Assembly (NCBI RefSeq): GCF_025972045.1
Contig: NZ_JAPDHX010000001.1
Span: 848,787-912,786, forward strand
Origin: Micropruina sonneratiae
Lineage (GTDB): Bacteria; Actinomycetota; Actinomycetes; Propionibacteriales; Propionibacteriaceae
Reading direction: 5' to 3'
Length of the DNA: 64,000 nucleotides
The position numbers and the translations under genes were made by a program. The notes under the pieces were generated by a model. That model worked only from the letters and a program-made list of their open reading frames with translations, ran no database searches and had not been told where the DNA came from. Shown piece by piece: positions 1-8,686 of this stretch; the first letter of the stretch is position 1; each line of letters begins with the position of its first letter.

Positions 1-672
1 CAGGCCGGACGCGATCGCCGCCAGGATGGGCACCGGGTCGATCGTGACGTGCGGGTAGGCGCCGTGGCCGCCATGTCCGCGCAGCACGATGTCGAAGGCG
101 TCCGCGGCGGCGTTGACGCCGCCGATCCCGCTGCTCACCAGGCCGGCCGGCACCCGCGGCTGCACGTGCGCGCCGATCACCGAACGGATCTCCTGCGCCT
201 CCAGGACGCCGCTGTCCAGCACGTCGGGAGCACCTGACGGCTGGCACTCCTCACGGGGCTGGAACAGCCCCACCAGGCCGGTGGGAAGCTCGACGGTCTC
301 GGCGGCCTTCAGCAGCGCCCACACCGCGGCCATGTGGACGTCGTGGCCGCAGGCGTGCATGGCGCCGTTGGTGGCGGCCCAGTCGACCCCGGTCTCCTCG
401 CGGATCGGCAGGGCGTCGAGCTCGGAGCGGATCGCGACAGCGGGGCCGTCGGGACCCAGCCGGGTCCAGAAGCCGGTGCCCGCGACCGGGGTGGTGCGGC
501 GTCCGAGCGCGGCGCTGAGCAGGTCGGCTGTCGGTTGCTCGTGCCCGCCCACGTACGGCTCGGCGTGGATGGCCCGCCGCAGCGCCTGCGCCTGGGGGAG
601 CACCTCGTCGATCCCGGCCAGCAGCTTCTCGATCAGGGCGAAGGCGTGGGGATCGGGCCAGGCTGAGGTCAC
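1..672 (-). CDS. M20-family amidohydrolase, partial (C-terminus beyond window start)
   Basis: The gene reads leftwards off the window edge, so only the first ~224 residues are present. They match the M20 amidohydrolases (hippurate hydrolase, IAA-amino-acid hydrolase, AmhX-like), which remove acyl groups from amino acids or peptides using a Zn/Mn centre. Visible marks are SELDALPI, then NGAMHACGHDVHMAA carrying the metal-binding Cys/His pair, an FQPREE segment with the catalytic Glu region, and GHGGHGAYPH. The start is taken as GTG at 672; a TAGACT -10-like hexamer lies 8 nt before it, which fits leaderless initiation. The substrate cannot be inferred. It stands alone, with ~100 bp separating it from the methyltransferase gene behind it. 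Confidence 0.85.
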   Translation of the reverse strand, partial: MTSAWPDPHAFALIEKLLAGIDEVLPQAQALRRAIHAEPYVGGHEQPTADLLSAALGRRTTPVAGTGFWTRLGPDGPAVAIRSELDALPIREETGVDWAATNGAMHACGHDVHMAAVWALLKAAETVELPTGLVGLFQPREECQPSGAPDVLDSGVLEAQEIRSVIGAHVQPRVPAGLVSSGIGGVNAAADAFDIVLRGHGGHGAYPHVTIDPVPILAAIASGL

Positions 673-769
673 GAGGGGCGAGTCTACGGCGTCGGCGCGA
701 CGGCCGGGCGACGCGACCGGCCCGCGGAGCCGCCAGCGCCGCGACGTCTGCCGCGGGCCGGCCCGATGC

Positions 770-1579
770 TCACGCCTTGACGAACACGTCCAGCCGGATC
801 GACAGGGTCACCCGCTCGGCCGCACGGGCCGGCGGAGGTGCGTGGAAGGCGTTCGGGCCCATGCCGATCAGGTCGTCGATCATCGCCGGCTGCAGCGTCG
901 CCACCGTGTCGTGGGTCGTCGACGCTCGGTGCCGCAACCGCGCGCCGAGGGTGTCCAGCAGCCGGTCGTGCTTGTCGAGCTCGATGCCGAGCAGGCCGTA
1001 GTCCCGGCGCAGTTCGGCCAGGTGCCGGGCGCTTGGGGTGACCACCAGCACCCGGCCGGTGGGTGCGAGCACCCGGGCGAACTCGTCGGCGTTGCGGGGA
1101 GCGAACACGCACAGCAGCACCTCGACCGCGGCGTCCAGCACCGGCAGACCCCGCCACACGTCGGCCACCACCGACGCGATCCGGGGGTGGGCGCGGGCCG
1201 CCCGCCTCGCTGCCGCCCGGGACACGTCCAGCGCCAGGCCGCGGGCCGTCGGACGTCGCTCGACCAGGCCGGCCAGGTAGTGCCCGGTGCCGGCGCCCAC
1301 CTCCAGCACGGTGCCCCCCTCGGCCGGCCCGGCCGCGTCGTCGAGGGCCTGCTCGACGAACCCGAACAGCCCGGAGTCCTGTACCCGTGCGCGGGCGTCC
1401 AGCATCGCGGCGGTGTCGGCGTTGGCCGGTTCCGGTCCGCCGGCGAGGTTCAGGTAGCCCTGCTTGGCGACGTCGAAACTGTGCCCGACCGGGCAGTGCC
1501 AGGCGCGGCCGTGCGCAGCCAGGGGGCCGCCGCAGTGCGGGCAGGCCAGGAGTCCCTGCGCGACCTGCAGGCCGCTCAC
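770..1579 (-). CDS. RlmA-family 23S rRNA (guanine-N1)-methyltransferase
   Basis: 269 residues. The N-terminus has a zinc-binding knuckle, CPHCGG followed by WHCPVGHSFD (Cys13, Cys16, Cys29, His33), and then GYLNL, the signature of RlmA/TlrB-type enzymes. These methylate N1 of a guanine in 23S rRNA helix 35. A Rossmann SAM-binding motif VLEVGAGTGHYL sits near residues 91-102, followed by LALDVS. The start is GTG at 1579; it overlaps the stop of the upstream SDR gene as GTGA, which implies translational coupling. Whether it is RlmA(I) or RlmA(II)-like, and whether it affects macrolide response, cannot be decided from sequence alone. Confidence 0.8.
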   Translation of the reverse strand: MSGLQVAQGLLACPHCGGPLAAHGRAWHCPVGHSFDVAKQGYLNLAGGPEPANADTAAMLDARARVQDSGLFGFVEQALDDAAGPAEGGTVLEVGAGTGHYLAGLVERRPTARGLALDVSRAAARRAARAHPRIASVVADVWRGLPVLDAAVEVLLCVFAPRNADEFARVLAPTGRVLVVTPSARHLAELRRDYGLLGIELDKHDRLLDTLGARLRHRASTTHDTVATLQPAMIDDLIGMGPNAFHAPPPARAAERVTLSIRLDVFVKA

Positions 1580-2334
1580 AGCGATCGCAGGACGCCGCCG
1601 TCGATCGCGACCAGAGACCCGGTCACGTAGGACGCCGCCGGTGACAGCAGGAAGGCGGCCACCTTCGCGAACTCGGCCGGCTCGCCGAACCGGCGCAGCG
1701 CGATGGACGCCTCGGCGGACGCCCGGGCGCCGGCGGCGTCCTCGGTGGCCGCGTGCAGGGTCTGCAGGCGTTCGGTGAGGATCGACCCCGGCATCACCCC
1801 GACCACCCGGCTGCCCTGGGGTCCGATCTCGTCGGCGAGTTGCTTCACCAGGACCGCCAGACCCGGCCGCAGGCCGTTGCTGATCGCCATGCCGGACAGC
1901 GGGGCCTTGGCCGAGGTGGAGAGCACCAGGGCCAAGCTGACGGGCCCGGTCGCGGTGCCGATCACCGCCCGCGCCACCCTCAGGCCGGCCAGGAAGACCG
2001 CCTCGAACGCGTCCCGCCACTGCTCGTCGGTGTTGTCCAGGACGCCGCCGCGGGGCGGCCCGCCGACGCTGATCAGCGCCCCGTCGAGGCGTCCGAAGGT
2101 GCGCACGGCGAGGTCGGCGGCGGCCTGTGCGGTGCCGGGGTCGGCCAGGTCGGCGGCCAGCGCGACTGCGTTGGCGGCCCCCAGGTCGTCGACCACGTCG
2201 CTCAGCACGTCGCCCCGGCGGGCCACCAGCACCACGCGGGCGCCCTCGGCCACCAGCACGTCGGCGGTCGCCCGGCCGAGCCCCGCGCTGGCGGCGGTGA
2301 CCACGAAGACCCGGTCGGTCAGTCCCAGTTCCAT
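1576..2334 (-). CDS. Short-chain dehydrogenase/reductase
   Basis: 252 residues of a classical SDR fold. The nucleotide-binding motif is VVTAASAGLGRATADVL near the N-terminus (TAxxxGxG variant). The usual YxxxK pair is not obvious: the segment after LSTSAKAPLSG reads MAISNGLRPGLAVLVKQ, so the catalytic Tyr appears to be Met/Ser-replaced, as in 'atypical' SDRs. The C-terminus SYVTGSLVAIDGG is typical. The ATG at 2334 follows a TAGGGT hexamer (2341-2346) by 6 nt, so it is probably leaderless. It is followed directly by the rRNA methyltransferase gene. Substrate unknown; activity as an oxidoreductase is uncertain given the missing Tyr. Confidence 0.75.
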   Translation of the reverse strand: MELGLTDRVFVVTAASAGLGRATADVLVAEGARVVLVARRGDVLSDVVDDLGAANAVALAADLADPGTAQAAADLAVRTFGRLDGALISVGGPPRGGVLDNTDEQWRDAFEAVFLAGLRVARAVIGTATGPVSLALVLSTSAKAPLSGMAISNGLRPGLAVLVKQLADEIGPQGSRVVGVMPGSILTERLQTLHAATEDAAGARASAEASIALRRFGEPAEFAKVAAFLLSPAASYVTGSLVAIDGGVLRSL

Positions 2335-2343
2335 GGCGAAACC

Positions 2344-3171
2344 CTAGTGCTGGACCGTCCCCTGGTGGGTCTCATCGGGGGCCGGCGCCGTCGTCGCCGC
2401 CTTCGCTGCCCTGGCCCGGGCCAGCCGACGGTCGCGCAGGTCGCCGCGGATCAGCACCACGAGGCCGAATCCGGCGATCGCCGCGAACGCGAACCACTGC
2501 AGCGCGTAGGAGAAGTGGTTCCCCTCGGACAGTTCGGGCGGCTGCACCGGCACCAGGGCGTCGGTCGGGGCGGGGGTCGTGCTGATGGCTCCGATGTACC
2601 CGTTGACCAACGGGTAGCCCAGGGTGGACGCCACCGCGTCGGAGTTGATCAGCCGCATCGAGCCCTCGATCGGGGTGGTGGCGTTGCTGTCGCCCTGCTC
2701 GTTGCGGTGTACGTACCCGACGATGGTCACCTCGCCCGAGGGCGGCTCGGGGGCGGTCCGCGGGAAGTCCTGATCGGCGGGACGCTCGGCGAACCCCCTG
2801 CTCACCAGCACGTTGCCCGCATCGGTGCGCAGCGGGGTGACGATCTCCCAGCCGGTGCTGCCGGCGTTGCTGCGGTACCGCACCACGTAGGAGTGCGCGG
2901 GGTCGAAGGTGCCGGTCACCGTGACCCGCTGCCAGGCGTCGGCGTCGGTCAGCTCGCGGTTGAACACGGTGCGCCAGTCGACCACCGGTGCGTTCTCGTG
3001 GGCCACGACGATGCCGTTGCTGTCCCGGCGCTGCTCCAGCCGGTCCAGCTGCCAGCGGCCCAGGTTGACGAAGGCCACCGCCAGGCAGGCCACGGCCAGC
3101 CCCATCGCCAGCCAGCGCAGCCACAGCCGGCGTCCGGACGGTGCGGAGCCCATCGTGCCCAGCCCCGACAC
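2344..3171 (-). CDS. SURF1-family cytochrome oxidase biogenesis protein
   Basis: About 275 residues with the SURF1 layout: a transmembrane helix near the N-terminus (LAMGLAVACLAVAFVNLGRWQ, leading into the conserved GxWQ), a large extracytoplasmic domain with VTVTGTFD and VLVSRGF, then a second helix (ALQWFAFAAIAGFGLVVLI) preceded by the conserved HFSYALQWF. SURF1 helps assemble haem a/copper centres of aa3-type cytochrome oxidase. The start is GTG at 3171 because GGAGG lies just upstream inside the end of the preceding gene; ATG at 3153 is the alternative. It lies one base beyond the DUF3099 stop, so the two genes are co-transcribed. Confidence 0.85.
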   Translation of the reverse strand: MSGLGTMGSAPSGRRLWLRWLAMGLAVACLAVAFVNLGRWQLDRLEQRRDSNGIVVAHENAPVVDWRTVFNRELTDADAWQRVTVTGTFDPAHSYVVRYRSNAGSTGWEIVTPLRTDAGNVLVSRGFAERPADQDFPRTAPEPPSGEVTIVGYVHRNEQGDSNATTPIEGSMRLINSDAVASTLGYPLVNGYIGAISTTPAPTDALVPVQPPELSEGNHFSYALQWFAFAAIAGFGLVVLIRGDLRDRRLARARAAKAATTAPAPDETHQGTVQH

Positions 3172-3172
3172 G

Positions 3173-3496
3173 TCAGTCCTCCACCGAGCCGGGGACGATG
3201 CCGCCGGCGGCCAGCGCCGGGCGGTCGGGCGCCTCGTCGTCGGACGCGGGCGGGTCCTGGCGCAGGTCGACGGCGTTGGCGAGCATGACCGCCATCGGCG
3301 GGATGACCGCGGCCCCGATGAACGACACCCAGTTCCACGGGTGCGGCGCCACCACGCCGCCCAGGAAGCACGCCACGCGGACGGCCATCGTCCACAGGTA
3401 GCGCTTGTTGCGGGCGTCGGCGTCCAGTGAGCGGGCACGCCTGGCGGTAGTGATGACGGCGCCCCGGACGGAGCCACGAGCCTTCGCCCGCGTCAC
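3173..3496 (-). CDS. DUF3099 small membrane protein
   Basis: 107 residues with two predicted membrane helices (WTMAVRVACFLGGVV and WVSFIGAAVIPPMAVMLANAV) separated by a short HPWNW turn. This matches DUF3099, a small actinobacterial membrane family with no assigned function, frequently found beside SURF1. The start codon lies close to the divergent fabG promoter. The N-terminus is basic (RAKARGSVRG) and the C-terminus acidic, which suggests the N-terminus is cytoplasmic. It forms a two-gene unit with the SURF1 gene. Confidence 0.75.
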   Translation of the reverse strand: MTRAKARGSVRGAVITTARRARSLDADARNKRYLWTMAVRVACFLGGVVAPHPWNWVSFIGAAVIPPMAVMLANAVDLRQDPPASDDEAPDRPALAAGGIVPGSVED

Positions 3497-3584
3497 CTCC
3501 GACTCCTAGTCAACCGGCCGACGCCCACGCAGACACTGTATGTCCTCCTGCCGCCGGCGAAGCTCCTGGGCTAGGTTGTGCACC

Positions 3585-4310
3585 GTGACGGACACCGAGG
3601 ACTCCGCCGGCCGCAGCGCCGTGGTCACCGGCGGCAACAAGGGCATCGGGGCCGCGATCGTCGCGGCCCTGCTGGCGCAGGGCCACCGGGTGGCCAGCTT
3701 CTCGCGGGGCGGCGACGCGCCCGAGGGTGCGCTCGGCATCGCCTGCGACGTGACGGACGCCGACGCGGTCGAGGCAGCGTTCAAGGCGGCCGAGGAGGCC
3801 CACGGGCCGACCGAGATCCTGGTCGCCAACTCCGGCGTCACCAAGGACACGCTGATCCTGCGGATGAACGACGCCGAGTGGGACCTGGTGCTGGAGACCA
3901 ATCTCAAGGGCGCCTTCCGCTGCGCCAAGCGGGCCAGCCGCTCGATGCTGCGCCGGCGGTGGGGGCGGATCATCTTCACCGGGTCGGTGGTCGGGCTGTA
4001 CGGCTCGCCCGGGCAGGTGAACTATTCGGCGTCCAAGGCGGCCCTGGTGGGCGTGGCCCGCTCGCTCACCCGTGAGATCGGCGGCCGCAACATCACCGCC
4101 AACGTGGTGGCACCCGGCTTCATCGAGACCGACATGACCGCGGTGTTGCCCGAGGAGGTGGTGGCCGGCTACCAGGCGTCCATCCCCGCCGGACGGCTCG
4201 GCCAGGTCCGCGAGGTGGCGGCCACCGTCGCCTTCCTGGCCGGAGAGGACGCCGGGTACATCTCCGGCGCCGTGATCCCGGTCGACGGCGGCCTCGGCAT
4301 GGGCCACTGA
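3585..4310 (+). CDS. fabG: 3-oxoacyl-ACP reductase (FabG/MabA type)
   Basis: 241 residues. It is an NADPH-dependent beta-ketoacyl-ACP reductase of type II fatty acid synthesis. The cofactor motif is TGGNKGIGAA, the structural NSGVT motif follows, the catalytic Ser is in FTGSVVG, and Tyr/Lys lie in YSASKAALVG; the C-terminus is the tetramer-forming ISGAVIPVDGG. The start GTG (3585) is preceded by TAGGTT (3572-3577) at 7 nt, so the message is probably leaderless; an upstream in-frame ATG is not supported. fabI follows 17 bp later with an AAGGAGA ribosome site, giving the fabG-fabI (mabA-inhA) pair characteristic of actinobacteria. Confidence 0.95.
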   Translation: MTDTEDSAGRSAVVTGGNKGIGAAIVAALLAQGHRVASFSRGGDAPEGALGIACDVTDADAVEAAFKAAEEAHGPTEILVANSGVTKDTLILRMNDAEWDLVLETNLKGAFRCAKRASRSMLRRRWGRIIFTGSVVGLYGSPGQVNYSASKAALVGVARSLTREIGGRNITANVVAPGFIETDMTAVLPEEVVAGYQASIPAGRLGQVREVAATVAFLAGEDAGYISGAVIPVDGGLGMGH

Positions 4311-4327
4311 CACAAGGAGACAGAGCT

Positions 4328-5098
4328 ATGGGAATCCTCGAGGGCAAGAACATCCTGGTCGCCGGGGTGACGATGAACACCTCGATCGCCTACCGGGTCG
4401 CCGAGATCGCGCAGCGCGAGGGCGCCACCGTGCTGGTGTCCAACTTCGGCCGGGCGCTCAGCCTGACCCGGCGGATCATCAAACGGCTCGACCCAGAGCC
4501 CCCGCTGCTCGAACTCGACGTCACCAGCGAGGAGCATCTGGCGGGGCTGGCGGACGCCGTGCGCGAGCACGTCGACCACCTCGACGGCGTCGTCCACTCG
4601 ATCGCGTTCGCCAACCCGGAGACGGCACTGGGCGGAAAGTTCCTGACCACCCCGGCCGAGGACGTGAAGACCGCCGTGCACGTGTCGGCCTATTCGCTGG
4701 TGTCGCTGGCGATGGCCTGCAAGCCGCTGCTCGGCCCCGGTTCGTCGGTGGTCGGGCTGACCTTCGACGCCCGCCAGTCGTGGCCCACCTACGACTGGAT
4801 GGGGGTGGCCAAGTCGGCGCTGGAGAGCGCGTCGCGCTACCTGGCCCGCTACCTCGGCCCGGACGGCATCCGCAGCAACGTGGTGGCAGCCGGCCCGCTG
4901 GAGACGATCGCCAAGAAGGCCATCCCGGGCGCCGAGTCGTTCAACGAGATCTGGGCGCAGCGCGCCCCGCTGGGCTGGGATCCCCGTGACCTGGACCCGA
5001 CCGCCAAGGCGGTCGTGGCCCTGTTGTCAGACTGGTTCCCCGCCACCACCGGCGAGATGGTGCACGTCGACGGCGGCCTGCACTCCACCGGCGCCTGA
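4328..5098 (+). CDS. fabI: NADH-dependent enoyl-ACP reductase (FabI/InhA type)
   Basis: 256 residues. It reduces trans-2-enoyl-ACP, the last step of the fatty acid elongation cycle. The N-terminus has the FabI-type nucleotide motif VAGVTMNTSIAYRVAE. The catalytic Tyr and Lys are in YDWMGVAKSAL (Tyr-x6-Lys, the FabI/InhA spacing), and the substrate-loop region is NVVAAGPLETIAKKA. The length and the fabG neighbour match mycobacterial inhA. The ribosome site AAGGAGA lies 6 nt before the ATG. Confidence 0.95.
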   Translation: MGILEGKNILVAGVTMNTSIAYRVAEIAQREGATVLVSNFGRALSLTRRIIKRLDPEPPLLELDVTSEEHLAGLADAVREHVDHLDGVVHSIAFANPETALGGKFLTTPAEDVKTAVHVSAYSLVSLAMACKPLLGPGSSVVGLTFDARQSWPTYDWMGVAKSALESASRYLARYLGPDGIRSNVVAAGPLETIAKKAIPGAESFNEIWAQRAPLGWDPRDLDPTAKAVVALLSDWFPATTGEMVHVDGGLHSTGA

Positions 5099-5172
5099 CC
5101 CGCCGCCGCACAGGGGGCGGCGCCGCGCGTCCGGGACGACTCCGACGCGCCCGAGCCGGTAGGTTGGCGGGC

Positions 5173-5958
5173 ATGGCGGTTGTGGCTGAGTTGGCGGGCG
5201 TCTCGATCGTGCGCGGAGGGGCCACCCTGCTCGACGGCGTCGACTGGCGCGTGGACGAGACCGACCGTTGGGTGATCATCGGCCCCAACGGCGCAGGCAA
5301 GACCACGCTGCTGCAGATCCTGGCCGCCCAGCTGCACCCGTCGTCCGGAATGGCCGAGGTGCTCGGCGAGGTGCTGGGGGCGGTGGACGTCTTCGAGCTG
5401 CGGCCGCGCATCGGGGTGACCTCGGCGGCGCTGGCCGACCGCATCCCGCGCAGCGAGCGGGTGGCGGACGTGGTGGTCTCGGCCGCCTACGCGGTGATGG
5501 GGCGGTGGCGGGAGAGCTACGAGCAGGCCGACTTCGAGCGAGCGGTCTCATTGATGAACCAGTTGCGGGTGGGGCACCTGGCCTACCGCACCTTCGGCAC
5601 CCTGTCCGAAGGGGAGCGCAAGCGGGTGCAGATCGCCCGGGCGCTGATGACCGACCCGGAGCTGCTGCTGCTCGACGAGCCGGCCGCCGGCCTCGACCTG
5701 GCCGGCCGCGAGTCGCTGGTCAGCACGCTGGGCGAGTTGTGCAGCGATCCGGACGCCCCGGCGACCGTGCTGGTCACCCACCACGTCGAGGAGATCCCGG
5801 CCGGGATCACCCACGCCCTGCTGCTCAAGCAGGGCCGCGTGCTGCACGCCGGGCCCATCGACGAGGTGCTGACCGCCGAGAAGCTCAGTGAGACGTTCGA
5901 ATTCGGTCTCGAGGTATCCCGCATCAACGGCCGGTGGAGTGCCCGCGCCCGGGCATGA
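5173..5958 (+). CDS. ABC transporter ATP-binding protein (stand-alone)
   Basis: 261 residues, one ABC domain. Walker A is GPNGAGKTT (near residue 38), the signature is [15 protein letters not shown], Walker B is [12 protein letters not shown], and the His switch is in [10 protein letters not shown]. The gene has no adjacent permease, so its partner is unknown. Similar stand-alone proteins occur in actinobacteria and resemble YlmA/ModF-like ATPases. The ATG at 5173 follows TAGGTT (5160-5165) by 7 nt, favouring leaderless initiation from this codon over the upstream ATG at 5164. Confidence 0.85.
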   Translation: MAVVAELAGVSIVRGGATLLDGVDWRVDETDRWVIIGPNGAGKTTLLQILAAQLHPSSGMAEVLGEVLGAVDVFELRPRIGVTSAALADRIPRSERVADVVVSAAYAVMGRWRESYEQADFERAVSLMNQLRVGHLAYRTFGTLSEGERKRVQIARALMTDPELLLLDEPAAGLDLAGRESLVSTLGELCSDPDAPATVLVTHHVEEIPAGITHALLLKQGRVLHAGPIDEVLTAEKLSETFEFGLEVSRINGRWSARARA

Positions 5959-5965
5959 TGGAGGC

Positions 5966-6418
5966 ATGGTGCAGTGGCTGGGGGAGAACTGGTGGGCGAT
6001 CTGGCTGATCGTGGCCACCCTTCTGGCCGTGTCCGAGAGCCTGACGCTTGATTTCACGCTGCTGATGCTGGCCGCCGGCGCGCTGGCCGGCGCCGGCGCG
6101 GCGCTGCTGTTCCCCGGGCTCGTGCTGGTGCAGGTGCTGATCGCAGTGGCGGTCGCCTTCGCGCTGCTGTTCCTGCTCCGTCCCACCCTGCTCGACAAGG
6201 TGCGATCCGCCCCGGGCTACCGTTCGTCGCTGCAACGTATGGTGGGCAGCACCGGACGTGCGCTCACCGCGATCAGCGGCGAGGTCGGCGAGGTCAAGGT
6301 CAACGGTGACGTGTGGCAGGCCCGCAGCCTGAACGACATCCCGATCGAGGCGGGCGCACCGGTGGAGATCTACGAAGTCGACGGCACGACCGTCATCGTC
6401 TACCCCAAGGAGCTGTGA
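5966..6418 (+). CDS. NfeD-like membrane protein
   Basis: 150 residues. Two to three hydrophobic helices fill the first ~80 residues (WWAIWLIVATLLAVSESL, LAAGALAGAGAALLFPG, VLIAVAVAFALLFLLRP). A C-terminal OB-fold domain follows, with the NfeD hallmarks MVGSTGRALTAI and VNGDVWQARS. NfeD proteins partner SPFH/stomatin proteins in membrane microdomains, and the very next gene is such a protein, 5 bp away. The ATG at 5966 has GGAGG immediately upstream and overlaps nothing; it starts 7 bp after the ABC gene stop. Confidence 0.85.
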   Translation: MVQWLGENWWAIWLIVATLLAVSESLTLDFTLLMLAAGALAGAGAALLFPGLVLVQVLIAVAVAFALLFLLRPTLLDKVRSAPGYRSSLQRMVGSTGRALTAISGEVGEVKVNGDVWQARSLNDIPIEAGAPVEIYEVDGTTVIVYPKEL

Positions 6419-6423
6419 CCACC

Positions 6424-7644
6424 ATGGAGTACATCCTCCCGATCATCATCGTGGTGCTGGCGGTGGCGCTGCTCACCCAGGCGCTCAAGGTGGTCCGGCA
6501 GCAGCAGGTGGGCATCGTGGAGCGGCTGGGCAAGTTCCGCCGCACCCTCGACCCGGGTCCGCACCTGCTGGTCCCGCTGATCGACAACGTCCGCTACACG
6601 ATGGACATGCGCGAGGCCGTCGTGCCGTTCCCGCCGCAGGGCGTGATCACCGAGGACAACCTGATGGTGAGCATCGACTCGGTCATCTACTTCCAGGTCG
6701 TCGACCCCGTCCGGGCCGCGTACGAGGCGCAGAACTACATCCAGGCGATAGAGCAGCTGACGATGACCACGCTGCGCAACATCATCGGCGGGCTCGACCT
6801 GGAGCAGACGCTGACCAGCCGCGAGGAGATCAACCAGAAGCTGCGCGCCGTGCTGGACGACGCCACCGGCAAGTGGGGGATCAAGGTCAACCGCGTCGAG
6901 CTGCGGTCCATCGAACCGCCGGCCACCATCCGCGACGCGATGGAGAAGGGCGCCCGCGCCGAGCGCGACAAGCGGGCCCAGATCCTGCTGGCCGAGGGCC
7001 AGCGGCAGTCGCAGATCCTGTCGGCCTCCGGTGACCGGGAGTCGTCGATCCTGCGCGCCCAGGGCGACCGGGAGTCGCAGGTGCTGCGGGCGCAGGCCGA
7101 CCGCCAGGCGCAGATGCTGCGCGCCGAGGGCGAGGCGCAGGCCATCACCACCGTGTTCGGGGCCATCCACGCCGGCAAGCCCGACCAGTCGCTGCTGGCC
7201 TACCAGTACCTGCAGATGCTGCCGAACCTGGCGCGCGGCGACGCCAACAAGGTGTGGATCGTGCCCTCGGAGCTGAACGACGCGCTGAAGGGGCTGGGCA
7301 AGGCGGCCGGCGACCTGCTCGCCGGCGGCGGCGGTTACGGCGAGCCCGAAGCGGGCGAGTTCAAGGCGCCCGAGAAGGTCGACGTCTTCGCCGAGATCGA
7401 GCAGCAGAAGATCGAGGCCGAGGGCGAGGCCGGACGCGCCGTCGAGCAGGCGATCGCCGAGGCTCAGCAGATGGAGCAATCCCGCGCCGCGCGCCGGGCC
7501 AGCATCAACCCGCCCGCCCAGCTGGACGCCCCGGCGTCCGAGCCGGCGCAGCCCGGTCCCGACTTCCAGCAGGGCACTCCGCCCCTACCGGACGCCGCGC
7601 CGGACCAGGCGGCCGAGGCGCCGCTGCACCAGCCGGAGCAGTGA
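6424..7644 (+). CDS. SPFH/band 7 (stomatin/QmcA-like) membrane protein
   Basis: 406 residues: one N-terminal membrane helix (ILPIIIVVLAVALLTQAL), then the band-7 domain (VGIVERLGKFRRTLDPGPH, YFQVVDPVRAAY), then a long coiled coil of charged repeats (ESSILRAQGDRESQVLRAQ and similar, residues ~185-240), and an acidic, Pro-rich tail. Stomatin-like proteins oligomerise on the inner face of the membrane and, with NfeD, scaffold membrane-protein quality control. It is co-transcribed with the NfeD gene just upstream. The tail beyond ~300 is low-complexity and probably disordered. Confidence 0.88.
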   Translation: MEYILPIIIVVLAVALLTQALKVVRQQQVGIVERLGKFRRTLDPGPHLLVPLIDNVRYTMDMREAVVPFPPQGVITEDNLMVSIDSVIYFQVVDPVRAAYEAQNYIQAIEQLTMTTLRNIIGGLDLEQTLTSREEINQKLRAVLDDATGKWGIKVNRVELRSIEPPATIRDAMEKGARAERDKRAQILLAEGQRQSQILSASGDRESSILRAQGDRESQVLRAQADRQAQMLRAEGEAQAITTVFGAIHAGKPDQSLLAYQYLQMLPNLARGDANKVWIVPSELNDALKGLGKAAGDLLAGGGGYGEPEAGEFKAPEKVDVFAEIEQQKIEAEGEAGRAVEQAIAEAQQMEQSRAARRASINPPAQLDAPASEPAQPGPDFQQGTPPLPDAAPDQAAEAPLHQPEQ

Positions 7645-7661
7645 GCCCGTCCGGACGTCGC

Positions 7662-8630
7662 TCAGCCGGCGTCCGGCACCTGCTTGGCGTAGCGGGAGGC
7701 GAGCGAGCCACAGGCCATCAACTGGGCCTGGTGGAAGATCATCAGCGGCAGCACCAGCAGGCCGATCGGCGAGCCGGCGAACAGCACGTTCGCCATCGGC
7801 AACCCCGTGGCCAATGACTTCTTGGTGCCGCAGAACTGAATGGCGATGACGTCGGCACGGTCGAAGCCGAGCCGCACCGCCAGCCAGTGGCTGAACCACA
7901 GCATCCCCGCCAGTACCACCAGGCACACGCCCAGCAGCACGAGCAGGTCGGTGATGCTGACCTGCTGCCACATGTGCTCGCGCATGCCGGCCGAGAAGGC
8001 CGAGTACACCACCAGCACCACGACGCCCTGGTCGAACAGCTTCAGCCTGGGGTGTGCTGCGACCCAGTCGGCCGTCCAGCGCCGGGAGAGCTGGCCGAGA
8101 ATGAACGGCACGAGCAGCTGTCCGATGATGTCCAGGGTCGACGACGGGTCGATCGCGATCCCGCCCGAGGTGGTCAATAACGCCCAGCACAGCAGCGGGG
8201 TGAGGAAGACGCCCAGCATGTTGGACGCCGAGGCGCTGACGATCGCGCCCGCCACGTTGCCCTTTGCGATGGAGGTGAAGTTGATGGAGGACTGCACGGT
8301 CGAGGGCAGCAGCGTGAGGTAGAGCACGCCGGCGTAGAGGCTGGGGCTGAGCAGCCACGGCGACAGCACCTGCAGCGACCAGCCGATCAGCGGGAACAGC
8401 AGGTAGGTGAGGGCAAGGATGGTCAGGTGCAGCCGCCAGTGCTTCAACCCGGCCAGCGCCTGCTCGGGTTTGAGCCGGACGCCGTAGACGAAGAACAGCA
8501 CGGCGACCGCGACCTTGGTCGCCCAGGCGACCACGTCGACCATCACGCCCTGCGCGGGCAGCAGGCTGGCGACGACGGCCGCCGTCACGATGGCCAGCAG
8601 GAAGCGGTCGATGCGTTTCAGCCAGCCCAT
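7662..8630 (-). CDS. Bile acid:sodium symporter (BASS) family transporter
   Basis: 322 residues with nine to ten predicted helices. It fits the SBF-like/YfeH group, with the conserved TLLPSTVQSSINFTSIAKGN and QFCGTKKSLATGLPMAN segments. These are sodium-coupled organic anion carriers; the substrate is unknown. The ATG at 8630 follows TAGGGT by 7 nt, which supports leaderless initiation; a GTG at 8639 would overlap that hexamer. The gene converges on the SPFH gene, leaving a 17-bp gap. Confidence 0.85.
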   Translation of the reverse strand: MGWLKRIDRFLLAIVTAAVVASLLPAQGVMVDVVAWATKVAVAVLFFVYGVRLKPEQALAGLKHWRLHLTILALTYLLFPLIGWSLQVLSPWLLSPSLYAGVLYLTLLPSTVQSSINFTSIAKGNVAGAIVSASASNMLGVFLTPLLCWALLTTSGGIAIDPSSTLDIIGQLLVPFILGQLSRRWTADWVAAHPRLKLFDQGVVVLVVYSAFSAGMREHMWQQVSITDLLVLLGVCLVVLAGMLWFSHWLAVRLGFDRADVIAIQFCGTKKSLATGLPMANVLFAGSPIGLLVLPLMIFHQAQLMACGSLASRYAKQVPDAG

Positions 8631-8686
8631 GGGCGACACCCTAGTGCGGCCCCTCCGGGCCGCCCGGTCTGCGCCAGACTGTGACT